From assembly GCA_018362935.1 (NCBI GenBank), contig JAHALQ010000003.1, forward strand, positions 1-64,000: DNA of 64,000 nucleotides, written 5' to 3'. The position numbers and the translations under genes are program-made. The DNA is from Pseudomonadota bacterium (GTDB lineage: Bacteria; Pseudomonadota; Alphaproteobacteria; RF32; CAG-239). The notes under the pieces are model-generated. The model had not been told where the DNA came from. It was given only the letters and a program-made list of their open reading frames with translations, and made no database searches. Position 1 is the stretch's first letter; the number at the start of each line of letters is the position of its first letter. Positions 15,723 through 23,847 of this stretch are shown here, one piece after another.

Positions 15723-16100
15723 TTAATCCCAATCACGAAAATAGCTGAAATACGCTTTAAAGTCCTCCGCACTCGCGAAATACATAAACATCGTCCACAG
15801 CAAAAGCATACACCACAGAAAGTAATTTTTCTTCCAAAACATCCAACAATAAAACGTCAAGACAACCAACCCTGAATACAAGAAAAAAGAAAGATAGTAT
15901 ATCCAATTTTCAATAAAAGAACTGCCCCAAATTTGTGACATCATTGAAATCAGCAAGATTGAGATAGGCCAGAGCACTATTATTGTACCTAAGGCAAGCA
16001 TAATTATATATGCAATTTTTACAATTACAGAAATGTACCTGACACTTGTTTTAATTATTTTATTCAAAAATTTTTTCCTATAGTATGTTGTTCCAAACAA
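15723..16100 (-). CDS. Cassette 3 membrane partner
   Basis: Up to 125 residues, three hydrophobic segments (about 27-54, 65-86 and 91-110) and an end in YFRDWD. The start is uncertain: the frame opens at a TTG at 16100 that lacks a Shine-Dalgarno, while a TTG at 16067 has AGGA about 8 bp before it and would give 114 residues. It follows the cassette 3 cargo gene. Confidence 0.5.
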   Translation of the reverse strand: MFGTTYYRKKFLNKIIKTSVRYISVIVKIAYIIMLALGTIIVLWPISILLISMMSQIWGSSFIENWIYYLSFFLYSGLVVLTFYCWMFWKKNYFLWCMLLLWTMFMYFASAEDFKAYFSYFRDWD

Positions 16101-16141
16101 CCGGATTTATGTTATTATGGCTCCTCCAAGTTTTCAACATA

Positions 16142-16657
16142 TTATTTCCAATAAGGGGAATAATATCTTTTCATCCATTCTTCGCAATCTTCATCAGGAT
16201 TTAAATAACCTTGCTTAATCCCTTGAAAATCTGTTTTTAAATCATTCTTACTATCCGTTATAATATCTACAAAATTACCATATTTCTGCTCGCCGTTGAT
16301 ATACCTGTCCGAAACTTTTTCAATTATATCTTTTCCTTCCTTTGCTAAACCCATTCCCCCCGTAACAGCTGCATCATATAACCCGCCTTGTGCACCTATA
16401 CAACTAACTGTGGCATGCTTATACTTGTCATTTAACTCTAGCGGCGTCATTTTATTAGCGGCAGCCATAACTTTATTCACAGGTTCTTTAAGTCTACTTA
16501 AGATTTCGTTTGTTTTATTTTGCAACATACCATCATTAATATTGCTTACACCTGTCCCCTTTTGTCCCAGCGCGGGATTGCGGGCGGGGCCGTAAGGCGT
16601 GTTGATATACTGCGCCGTCTGTTGGCGGCGCTTTTCTTCTTCATCTTCAAAATACAT
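16142..16657 (-). CDS. Cassette 3 MYFE-type cargo protein
   Basis: 171 residues: MYFEDEEEKRRQQTAQ, the PYGPARNPALGQ linker, a variable middle, then DKYKHATVSCIGAQ, GLAKEGKDI and DLKTDFQGIKQG, ending CEEWMKRYYSPYWK. It starts 17 bp after the portal gene stop with AGGAG at a good distance. Unlike cassettes 4 and 5 it has no terminator before it. Confidence 0.7.
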   Translation of the reverse strand: MYFEDEEEKRRQQTAQYINTPYGPARNPALGQKGTGVSNINDGMLQNKTNEILSRLKEPVNKVMAAANKMTPLELNDKYKHATVSCIGAQGGLYDAAVTGGMGLAKEGKDIIEKVSDRYINGEQKYGNFVDIITDSKNDLKTDFQGIKQGYLNPDEDCEEWMKRYYSPYWK

Positions 16658-16674
16658 ATTGTTCTCCTTTTATA

Positions 16675-18600
16675 TCAGTCAAAACTTTTAACCAGCCCTG
16701 TCGGGATGTTGGTGTTGAGTTTGGGCATTTTGGCCGGCACCGGCAGCGGCTGCTTATCCTTGATAATGACCGGCTCGGTATTAGCAGCTTTGCGGCGGTC
16801 GGATATTTCCTCGCTTTTGAGTTTGTTCTGCAAGTTCATTTCCTTATCGGTCAGTTCCAGTTTGGCTTTTTCGGCATTGGCCTTGATATCCAGCTCGCGC
16901 GACTTGAGGCGGTTTTTCTCACGCTCGATTTCCAGCTTCTGTTCCTGAATTTCCTGCGCCGGGTCTTTCTGCGGCGGTTCCGGCCGGTTCAGTTCGGCGC
17001 TGATATCGTTAAACACTTTTTCAAGCACGCTTTCAAAGACACGCCCTTTGGGCAGACTGCCGCAGACAGCGCCGATCATCTGCCGGTACAGCGGCAAAAG
17101 CAGCGGCTGCTGGCTGACCACCGGCAAAGCCGTGTTAATCATCTCGTTGATGATTTTAATCCCGTCCTGAAGCTCGGCATTTTCGGCGCTCAGGTTAAAG
17201 ACATTGTCGCTTTCGACATGCAACACCATGCCGCGCATTTTATCATCTTTGAGCACGCGGACGGCCGCCAGCGACAATTCTTTATCGGCAGCTTCCTCGA
17301 GGGTAAGGAATGACAACAATGTATCGGCCGAGAAAAGTTCGCAGATAATCTCGGCCTTGAGGCGGAAAATATCGCAGATAAAACGCTGCATGTCGTTCTG
17401 GCGGTCCTGATTGCGCAAAGTGCCGAAATTGGTTTTCTGAGTGACGGCCGTCGCCGTTTCCGCCGCGTTGGCCGAACCGCGCATGATATCCGACACGCCG
17501 GTCACGTCATATATCTGCGTGATGATATCCTGCCGCCGCGAAGCCAGCTGCTCCAACGCCGACACATACTGTTCTATCGGCACAAAATCGATGATGCCGC
17601 GCAGGCCGCCGGCATCTTTGAGGCGTTCAAAGTCCTTGGCAGCCACCAGGGTTACGTCCTTGCTCAGAATATTGGCCAGCTCGGGAAAAGAGTTGTCATA
17701 AGCGCCGCTGACTTTCAAAGCCTGCATGGTCAGTTTCATGCGGGTATTGATGCCGTTCAGCTCATTGAGCAGCTCTTTTATCAGGCAGTAATCCGGTATG
17801 GGAATAATGCTGTCGTTGGTCATAGTCGCGAAAATCGGTTTCGGACATGGGAAAAAGCCCTCGGTCTTAAGCGGATTGTCACAGACTTTCAGGAAATCAT
17901 TATTCTTTTCTTTGGCCAGCCAATAGACTTTTTGCGTCACTTTATCCCAAATTTCGTAAACGCAGATTTCCTTATGGCGATAATCTTTTTCGCCGTCATG
18001 AACCAATTCTACACAGCGGGCGGCGCCAAAAGCATCAATGGCTTCCTGCTTGCTCATATAAATCTTGCGTGCAACCCACGACACATCTTCCCAAATGCCT
18101 ACTTTGTCGCAATCGGCAATAAAGTGCTCGGGGTTGACATATTGCGACACGACTTTTTCGCCGGTTTTCAGCTCAACACTTGCCTCGGAATTGCAGACGT
18201 CGGGAAAAACGGCAAATTCCGGCTCATAATGCTCCCACAAAATACCGCAGCCGCTGATTAAAAAGTCGTTGCGGGCGTATTTGATGACGCTGTCAAAATC
18301 AAACTGCTGCAAATTCCACGAAAGCGCGCGCGACAAAATGCGGCAGGCCAGCTTCTGCGCTTCTCCGGCCGACGGATTGGCGCGTTCGATATAAGGCTTG
18401 GGCTGTTTGAAATATAAAAACGGCTTGAGGGTTTCGACGCTCGACCAGAAAATATTATACCGCCCTTCGGTTTTGGAACTTCCGGCATTGTCTTTGTAAA
18501 ACTCGCGGGTTTCGCGCACCAGATTATAATATTTGTCATATTCCTTTTCGGCGGCAGAAATTTTTTTGACCCATTCTTCAACCAATTTTGCATTACTCAT
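16675..18600 (-). CDS. Phage portal protein
   Basis: 641 residues when started at MSNAKLVEEW (GGGAG about 9 bp upstream, overlapping the previous stop by 8 bp); a longer in-frame opening only shadows the GroES-like gene. The protein has the podoviral portal layout: a helical wing, a middle with DVTGVSDIMRGSANAAETATA and a long C-terminal barrel-like helical region rich in charged residues. It forms the dodecameric DNA gate between terminase and capsid. Flanked by terminase and capsid genes as expected. Confidence 0.8.
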   Translation of the reverse strand: MSNAKLVEEWVKKISAAEKEYDKYYNLVRETREFYKDNAGSSKTEGRYNIFWSSVETLKPFLYFKQPKPYIERANPSAGEAQKLACRILSRALSWNLQQFDFDSVIKYARNDFLISGCGILWEHYEPEFAVFPDVCNSEASVELKTGEKVVSQYVNPEHFIADCDKVGIWEDVSWVARKIYMSKQEAIDAFGAARCVELVHDGEKDYRHKEICVYEIWDKVTQKVYWLAKEKNNDFLKVCDNPLKTEGFFPCPKPIFATMTNDSIIPIPDYCLIKELLNELNGINTRMKLTMQALKVSGAYDNSFPELANILSKDVTLVAAKDFERLKDAGGLRGIIDFVPIEQYVSALEQLASRRQDIITQIYDVTGVSDIMRGSANAAETATAVTQKTNFGTLRNQDRQNDMQRFICDIFRLKAEIICELFSADTLLSFLTLEEAADKELSLAAVRVLKDDKMRGMVLHVESDNVFNLSAENAELQDGIKIINEMINTALPVVSQQPLLLPLYRQMIGAVCGSLPKGRVFESVLEKVFNDISAELNRPEPPQKDPAQEIQEQKLEIEREKNRLKSRELDIKANAEKAKLELTDKEMNLQNKLKSEEISDRRKAANTEPVIIKDKQPLPVPAKMPKLNTNIPTGLVKSFD

Positions 18601-18847
18601 CTTCAAACACTCCCAATAATGAACTTTCGCGGACGACAACGACATCTTTGTCATACCCCGGCAGTTCGTCAAAAACATGAAATAAAACTTTGTCTCCCGG
18701 ACGGACGGAACCGACCAGCGGCCCAACGGCCTCAACAACCCCGGCCGTCGGCGGGTTATCAATTGTTTCGGGCATAAAAATACCGCCTTTTGCGGCGGCC
18801 GGCGGTTCAACCCGGATAAACACCCGGTCTAAAATTGCTTTTACCAT
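18593..18847 (-). CDS. Phage-encoded GroES-like co-chaperonin
   Basis: 84 residues with the GroES fold pattern: ILDRVFIRVEPP at the N-terminus, a mobile-loop region with AKGGIFMPET, then AGVVEAVGPLVGSVRPGDKV and a closing VVVVRESSLLGVFE. It starts from AAAGGAG just inside the terminase end and overlaps the portal start. Phages such as T4 encode their own co-chaperonin to help fold coat proteins with host GroEL. A GroES homologue placed between terminase and portal suggests the same help for this capsid. Confidence 0.85.
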   Translation of the reverse strand: MVKAILDRVFIRVEPPAAAKGGIFMPETIDNPPTAGVVEAVGPLVGSVRPGDKVLFHVFDELPGYDKDVVVVRESSLLGVFEDE

Positions 18848-20187
18848 TCATTACTCCTTTGATTGTCAGAAAATAAATCATTATACGTCAGGTTTCCGTT
18901 GCCGTAGAGCTTGGGTTCGCCGCTGTCATAAACCGGTTCGGCAAAAGTCAACGCCAAAGCGTCGGCCTTGTCGGGCGAACGCCCGAGGCGTTTTTTGAGT
19001 TCGTCTTTTTCCTCAAGCTGCAGGCGTCCTTTGCGGTCATAACGCTTGTTGATGGCACAGAGGTCTTCAAACAGTTCTTCATCTTTCGGCAGCTGCACCG
19101 GCGGCCTTGAGGACAGCCAGTCGTGCACCGCGTCCCACATTTCGGCGCGGCGGTTGAAATAACGGTCATCCTGACGCGCTTTTTCGCCAAAATAAACGCC
19201 GCGGATGATTTCTCCAAAACCGCGGTCTTTCAGGATATCATAGACCCCGGCGCCCTGCCCGCCGATGTCCATGAAAATCCGCCTGGGGTGCAGCGCTTTG
19301 ATAAAACTGTGCGCCAGATTGGCCACCTCGACATTGTCAAGCTTCTGATAGCTTTCAAAACGCTGGCACCAACGGCCGCGGCGGAAACAAAACGAAGTCT
19401 TGTCATCGCCGAAACGCGCGATATCCAGCCCGATTATCAGCGGCGAAGAACTCTCGGCAATTTTCGGCTCAAAGGCCTCGCGCACCAGATAACCGGCAAT
19501 CAGTTTGTAATTGCCCTGCCGCAGCGGTTCGCCGAGCCAGATATGGGCATAATCATCGGGATTGTTTTGCTTGCATGTTTCCGCCTGAATTTTAAGTTCT
19601 TCCGGGCAAAACGGATTATCATAATAATTAACCTTGCGTAACAGCGTGCGTTCATCCGGCTTGTTGGCGAGTGCGACCCAAAGCGCGTCGTTTTCGTTCT
19701 CGCGGTTCATGGAAATCCAAATTTCCGACCCGTCTTTGCGAATGGTCGGGCTTAGAATATCCCACGATTTTTTGGTGATGGTCTGCGCTTCTTCAATCCA
19801 GGCAATATCCACCCCCTCGAGCGATTTGATGTTATTGACGTCCTGATCGCGCAGGCCGCGGAAAATAAAGCGGCTTCCGGTTAGCTTGTTTTCAATTTTG
19901 TTTTCATATATCCGGTAATCATTCAAACCCCAGGCAGAAATGCGGTCACATAACAATTTATATACAGAATCTTTGATTGAATCCTGAATCTCGCGCAGAC
20001 AGGCAATAAATAATTTTTTCTGCCGCGCCTTGAGCAGCAGGCTGTCGGCAAACGCATAGGACTTGCCGCCGCCGCGCCCGCCGTAATAGAATTTGACGCG
20101 GTAAGCCTCATTGAGCAGCGGCTTGAAAACCTCGGCAATTTCGATACGCAAAGTCGGAATTTTATCCGGATTGTCGGTCTGATTCAT
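18841..20187 (-). CDS. Terminase large subunit
   Basis: 448 residues. ATPase domain with Walker A GGRGGGKS (about 36-43), Walker B-like IAWIEEAQ (about 128-135) and a coupling SMNREN region, followed by a nuclease domain with GLDIARFGDDKT and the final catalytic DKADALALTF. It drives ATP-dependent packaging through the portal. No separate small subunit gene is recognised next to it. The gene overlaps the GroES-like gene by 7 bp. Confidence 0.92.
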   Translation of the reverse strand: MNQTDNPDKIPTLRIEIAEVFKPLLNEAYRVKFYYGGRGGGKSYAFADSLLLKARQKKLFIACLREIQDSIKDSVYKLLCDRISAWGLNDYRIYENKIENKLTGSRFIFRGLRDQDVNNIKSLEGVDIAWIEEAQTITKKSWDILSPTIRKDGSEIWISMNRENENDALWVALANKPDERTLLRKVNYYDNPFCPEELKIQAETCKQNNPDDYAHIWLGEPLRQGNYKLIAGYLVREAFEPKIAESSSPLIIGLDIARFGDDKTSFCFRRGRWCQRFESYQKLDNVEVANLAHSFIKALHPRRIFMDIGGQGAGVYDILKDRGFGEIIRGVYFGEKARQDDRYFNRRAEMWDAVHDWLSSRPPVQLPKDEELFEDLCAINKRYDRKGRLQLEEKDELKKRLGRSPDKADALALTFAEPVYDSGEPKLYGNGNLTYNDLFSDNQRSNEW

Positions 20188-20211
20188 TTCCCTTTCCCCA
20201 TTATCAGATAC

Positions 20212-20236
20212 AAAAAAACCGCCGATAAACGGCGGT
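20212..20236 (-). terminator. Intrinsic terminator before the terminase gene
   Basis: Stem AACCGCC/GGCGGTT with T-run of seven on the minus strand, between the duplicated membrane gene and the terminase start. Confidence 0.8.
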
Positions 20237-20261
20237 TGGAGTTTTACTCATCTCATTTTCG

Positions 20262-20609
20262 TTAATCGAACATTTCTTTTCCCAGCATTGCTTTGAGAAC
20301 TTCTTTAGTCATGTCCCAATGTATCCAATTAACCACGACAGACATAAAAAGTTCCAATACGAAAAATTTTTCATGTATATCATCTTTTCCCGGTATTTTG
20401 CTGCGCTGTATCCATTTGTATTTTTTCTCGCCAAGCGGAAGAATTATGCAAAATACCACTATACTGACATCAAACAAAAAAAACGAAAAATCATAAGGAA
20501 CCAAACCATGCATCAATATTGTTGCCGTGGGACTTATTGCCATAAACATAAGAAAGGCAAAAAATATTATAAATTTACAAGTAACGACTACTCCGTTTAA
20601 TTTTTGCAT
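20262..20609 (-). CDS. Cassette 2 membrane partner, second copy
   Basis: 115 residues, about three spans, nearly identical to the gene at 20692-21036 apart from the last residues (this copy ends LGKEMFD). The two genes and their leaders form a tandem duplication of about 430 bp. AAGGGA before the ATG is the likely ribosome-binding site. Confidence 0.65.
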   Translation of the reverse strand: MQKLNGVVVTCKFIIFFAFLMFMAISPTATILMHGLVPYDFSFFLFDVSIVVFCIILPLGEKKYKWIQRSKIPGKDDIHEKFFVLELFMSVVVNWIHWDMTKEVLKAMLGKEMFD

Positions 20610-20625
20610 TTGTTTGGTCCCTTAT

Positions 20626-20661
20626 TGTTTTTGGAGATATTAACACGAATATCTCCAAAAA
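20626..20661 (-). repeat. Inverted repeat in the leader of the second membrane copy
   Basis: Arms TTTTGGAGATATT/AATATCTCCAAAA (13 bp) directly before the Shine-Dalgarno of the 20262-20609 gene. No T-run follows on the minus strand, so it may act as an RNA stability or translation-control hairpin. The same element occurs before the first copy. Confidence 0.6.
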
Positions 20662-20691
20662 TCCACTTACTCCTATTTGCCGCTTTTTCTA

Positions 20692-21036
20692 TTAAAGGTA
20701 AGTTAGCCTGAACATTGCTTTGAGAACTTCTTTAGTCATGTCCCAATGTATCCAATTAACCACAACGGACATGAAAAGCTCCAATACCAAGACTTTTTCC
20801 TGTATATCATCTTTTCCCGGTATTTTGCTGCACTGTATCCATTTATATTTTTTCTCGCCCAATGGAAGAATTATGCAGGATACTGCAAAACTGACATCAA
20901 ACAAAAAAAACGAAAAATCATAAGGAACCAAACCATGCATCAATATTGTTGCCGTGGAACTTATTACCGCAAACATAAGAAAGGCAAAAAATATTATAAA
21001 TTTACAGGTAACGACTACTCCGTTTAGTTTTTGCAT
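20692..21036 (-). CDS. Cassette 2 membrane partner, first copy
   Basis: 114 residues with hydrophobic segments at about 9-34 and 41-57 and a third weaker one near 86-100. Nearly identical to the next gene downstream, but its C-terminus is different (FRLTYL) because the frame runs through a changed 3' end. High DNA identity, including the leader hairpin, points to a recent duplication. Confidence 0.65.
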   Translation of the reverse strand: MQKLNGVVVTCKFIIFFAFLMFAVISSTATILMHGLVPYDFSFFLFDVSFAVSCIILPLGEKKYKWIQCSKIPGKDDIQEKVLVLELFMSVVVNWIHWDMTKEVLKAMFRLTYL

Positions 21037-21054
21037 TTGTTGGGTCCCTTATTG

Positions 21055-21088
21055 TTTTTGGAGATATTAACATGAATATCTCCAAAAA
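21055..21088 (-). repeat. Inverted repeat in the leader of the first membrane copy
   Basis: Same 13-bp stem as at 20626-20661, with one difference in the loop. It stands between the cassette 2 cargo gene and its membrane partner. Confidence 0.6.
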
Positions 21089-21099
21089 TCCACTCGCTT

Positions 21100-21987
21100 T
21101 TAATAATATCCCAGCATCCGCCGCCTTTTCTCTTCTTCATCTTCTTCTGCTGTCAGAGTTTTAATCGGGAATATGCTTTGCAGTCCTCCGTTAATTCCGC
21201 TTGAAATTGTGTTGCTGATAACTGTTCTGGTTAAAGGGTCTCCGGCGCGCCCCATTGCATTGTTTGTCCATCGATGACCAATAGTATTTGACAATGTGCT
21301 TCGGCCGATGTTTTTGGCATATTCGGCAGCCGTGTTTTCTTCAGTACTGCCCCAGCCGTTAATAATGCCGCTGTTTACGGCGCTTTGCAAACCTTTAACC
21401 GATTTTAGTGCCAGCGGCGCGGCGGCAGCGGCTTTAGTTACACCCAGCGGCGAAACCGCCGAGGCAACGCCTTCAACCGCATTTGCCAATACCGGCATTT
21501 CGCGCTTGGCGGCCGCGACATCGTTGCGCCAATCGTCCCGGGCAACCTGGTATCCGGTTCTGAAATTATCGGAAAAAGACCGATTGTGATTTGACGAATT
21601 GGGCAGCAGCCCCCACCCGGCATTGATAACGTCGCCGGCAACCCCGGCTAATTCGTCAATCGTATTCAGCGTGACGCCGCTGGCGGCAACTTTTCCCAAC
21701 CCGGCCGCTTTTTCACCCCAGCTCATCGGTTTATCCTGCGGCTGCGGACGGAACGGCGTCTGCTGACGAAGCGGGTTCTGCAGACGAAGCGGGTTCTGCT
21801 CCTGCGCGGCGTTATTTTGCCGCGGTTCATCATAATAAGTTATGTTTCCCAGCGGGCCGGTCATGACCTTTTCTTCGCCCAGCAAACCCGCCTTTTGCAA
21901 ATTCTGTTTCAGCTCGTCGCGAAAACTTAAATTCTCCTGTTGTTGAGCCAATCTTTTTTGCTTTTCTTCTTCCGTTTCAAAATACAT
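21100..21987 (-). CDS. Cassette 2 MYFE-type cargo protein, ejection-protein-like
   Basis: 295 residues. It starts MYFETEEEKQKRLAQQQ and shares about 55 residues with the cassette 1 protein (LGEEKVMTGPLGNITYYDE). It then has a glutamine-proline linker and a distinct helical, alanine-rich C-terminal domain (TLNTIDELAGVAGDVINAG, then a RDDWRNDVAAAKREMPV stretch) that resembles internal virion or ejection proteins of phages. It ends EEEKRRRMLGYY, echoing its own start. No signal peptide. Confidence 0.65.
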   Translation of the reverse strand: MYFETEEEKQKRLAQQQENLSFRDELKQNLQKAGLLGEEKVMTGPLGNITYYDEPRQNNAAQEQNPLRLQNPLRQQTPFRPQPQDKPMSWGEKAAGLGKVAASGVTLNTIDELAGVAGDVINAGWGLLPNSSNHNRSFSDNFRTGYQVARDDWRNDVAAAKREMPVLANAVEGVASAVSPLGVTKAAAAAPLALKSVKGLQSAVNSGIINGWGSTEENTAAEYAKNIGRSTLSNTIGHRWTNNAMGRAGDPLTRTVISNTISSGINGGLQSIFPIKTLTAEEDEEEKRRRMLGYY

Positions 21988-22000
21988 TATTTTCTCCTAT

Positions 22001-22029
22001 AAAAAATGCCCGGGCTGACGCACCGGGCA
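22001..22029 (-). terminator. Intrinsic terminator directly before cassette 2
   Basis: Stem TGCCCGG/CCGGGCA with a 9-nt loop and a T-run of six on the minus strand, abutting the TAGGAG site of the cassette 2 cargo gene. The same hairpin precedes cassette 1. Confidence 0.8.
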
Positions 22030-22032
22030 TTG

Positions 22033-22057
22033 ATAAAAAACCGCCGATATCCGGCGG
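22033..22057 (-). terminator. Second tandem terminator before cassette 2
   Basis: Stem CCGCCG/CGGCGG with T-run of six on the minus strand, just upstream of the first hairpin, so transcripts from cassette 1 meet two terminators in a row. Confidence 0.75.
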
Positions 22058-22076
22058 CAATTAAACTAATTTTATA

Positions 22077-22904
22077 TCAGGGTAAATCCGGCAGCGCTCC
22101 CACATAACCGCCGATTGCGCGCAGAACCAACAAAGCTTCACTTGAATAAATAAAATTCATTGCAACCGAGGCTAAAAACAGCAGACCGTACCCTGCTCTG
22201 GCATAATTTATTTTTTTATTTAATTTTGCATACAGCGGCACAATAACCGCAACAGTCAGTATAATCACATCAAACAGCAGCAAACCCAACCCCAAAGGCC
22301 GCATAAACTGAACAGCCAAAGTTACCAGACAGGAAAAAACAGTCATAAGTTTACAGAAAAATAACAGAAAACGCCGGCTTTCTTTTTCCTGCTTTGCGGA
22401 ATTGCCGTTGTCTGTCTGCCGATAATATTCATTGCGCGTTTGCAGACAACCCAAAAACACAAACCAGATAATCGGAAATATCAGCAATATTATTTCCCAG
22501 CCGGTGAACAAACCTGCTGCCATTAGCACAGAGGTATAAAGTGCTGAACCTACCGCCAACCCGATGAGCATGTAATCAAATTTTCCTAACCCTTCCCACC
22601 AATTCCATGATTTTGGCCGCTGCCGGATTTTCACAAACAAATCCGTTGCGGTAAACAATAAAATAATGCAGCTTCCCCAGATAAATTGATTGCTATTCCA
22701 TTTAAAGAAAAATACATCCTGCGACATTTTAATAATAAAAAAAATTAACGGAATGAAAAGAAACATCAGAATTTTTTCATTAGGCAAAAGCTTTATCTGC
22801 CGGTTTAATGAGTTAAACAGCAGATATACAATCCCGCTCCAAATCATAATCTGAGTTAAAAGGCTGAACCCATAACCAATCCAGAAACCTGTGATATCAG
22901 ACAT
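22077..22904 (-). CDS. Cassette 1 polytopic membrane protein, second copy
   Basis: 275 residues with about eight hydrophobic segments. Nearly identical in stretches to the gene at 22955-23788, especially at both ends (ALLVLRAIGGYVGALPDLP at the C-terminus is identical). The middle differs more. Tandem duplication. Unknown family. Its long hydrophobic helices and position after the cargo gene fit an immunity or superinfection-exclusion protein, but this is inference. Confidence 0.65.
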   Translation of the reverse strand: MSDITGFWIGYGFSLLTQIMIWSGIVYLLFNSLNRQIKLLPNEKILMFLFIPLIFFIIKMSQDVFFFKWNSNQFIWGSCIILLFTATDLFVKIRQRPKSWNWWEGLGKFDYMLIGLAVGSALYTSVLMAAGLFTGWEIILLIFPIIWFVFLGCLQTRNEYYRQTDNGNSAKQEKESRRFLLFFCKLMTVFSCLVTLAVQFMRPLGLGLLLFDVIILTVAVIVPLYAKLNKKINYARAGYGLLFLASVAMNFIYSSEALLVLRAIGGYVGALPDLP

Positions 22905-22954
22905 TATCTTTATTCCTTTTTTGAAAATGAAATTAATTCATTCCTGTTTTTATA

Positions 22955-23788
22955 TCAGGGCAAATCCGGCAGCGCTCCCACATAACCGCCGATTGCGCGC
23001 AGAACCAACAAAGCTTCGTTTGAATAAATAAAATTCATTGCAACCGAGGCTAAAAACAGCAAACTGTACCCTGCTCCGGCATGATTTATTTTTTTATTTA
23101 ATTTTGCATACAGCGGCACAATAACCGCAATAGCAAGTACAATCATATCAAACAGCAGCAAGCCCAACCCCAAAGGCTGCATAAACTGGACAGCCAAAGT
23201 TACCAGACAGGAAAAAACTGTCATAAGTTTATAAAAAAATGACAGGAAACGGCGGCTTTCTTTTTCTCGCTTTGCGGAATTGCTGCCGTCATTCTGCAGA
23301 TAATGTTCATTGCGCGTTTGCAGACACCCCAAAAACACAAACCAGGCTGTCGGAAACATCACAAGTATTATTCCCAAACCGGTGTGAAAACTTATAAACA
23401 TAAGGGCGGAAGCATAGAGCGTTGAACCTGCCAAAATTCCGATTAATACATAGTCAAAATTTCCTAATTCTTCCCACCACATCAGAGATTTTTGCCGCTG
23501 CCGGATTTTCACAAACAAATCCGCAATGGTAAACAATAAAATAATGCAGCTTCCCCAAATAAACTGGCTGCTATTCCATGGCAAATAAAAAAACTCATGC
23601 GACATTCGGACGATAAAAAGAATCATCGGAACAAAAAGAATCTTCAGAATTTTCTCATAAGGCGAACGTTTAATCTGCTGATTTAGAGAATTAAACAGCA
23701 GATATACTATTCCGCTCCAAATCATGACTTGAATAACAAGGGCTATTCCATAACCAATCCAAAAACCTACCTTAAAAGCCATTGCCAT
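22955..23788 (-). CDS. Cassette 1 polytopic membrane protein, first copy
   Basis: 277 residues, about eight hydrophobic segments, starting MAMAFKVGFWIGYGIALVI. Same features as the second copy. It stands 59 bp after the cassette 1 cargo gene, with no terminator between them, so cargo and membrane protein are probably one transcript. Confidence 0.65.
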   Translation of the reverse strand: MAMAFKVGFWIGYGIALVIQVMIWSGIVYLLFNSLNQQIKRSPYEKILKILFVPMILFIVRMSHEFFYLPWNSSQFIWGSCIILLFTIADLFVKIRQRQKSLMWWEELGNFDYVLIGILAGSTLYASALMFISFHTGLGIILVMFPTAWFVFLGCLQTRNEHYLQNDGSNSAKREKESRRFLSFFYKLMTVFSCLVTLAVQFMQPLGLGLLLFDMIVLAIAVIVPLYAKLNKKINHAGAGYSLLFLASVAMNFIYSNEALLVLRAIGGYVGALPDLP

Positions 23789-23847
23789 CGTCCTTGCATA
23801 AGAATTTATTTATATTTAGCATGGCTGATTTCTTTTGGCAAGAAGTA

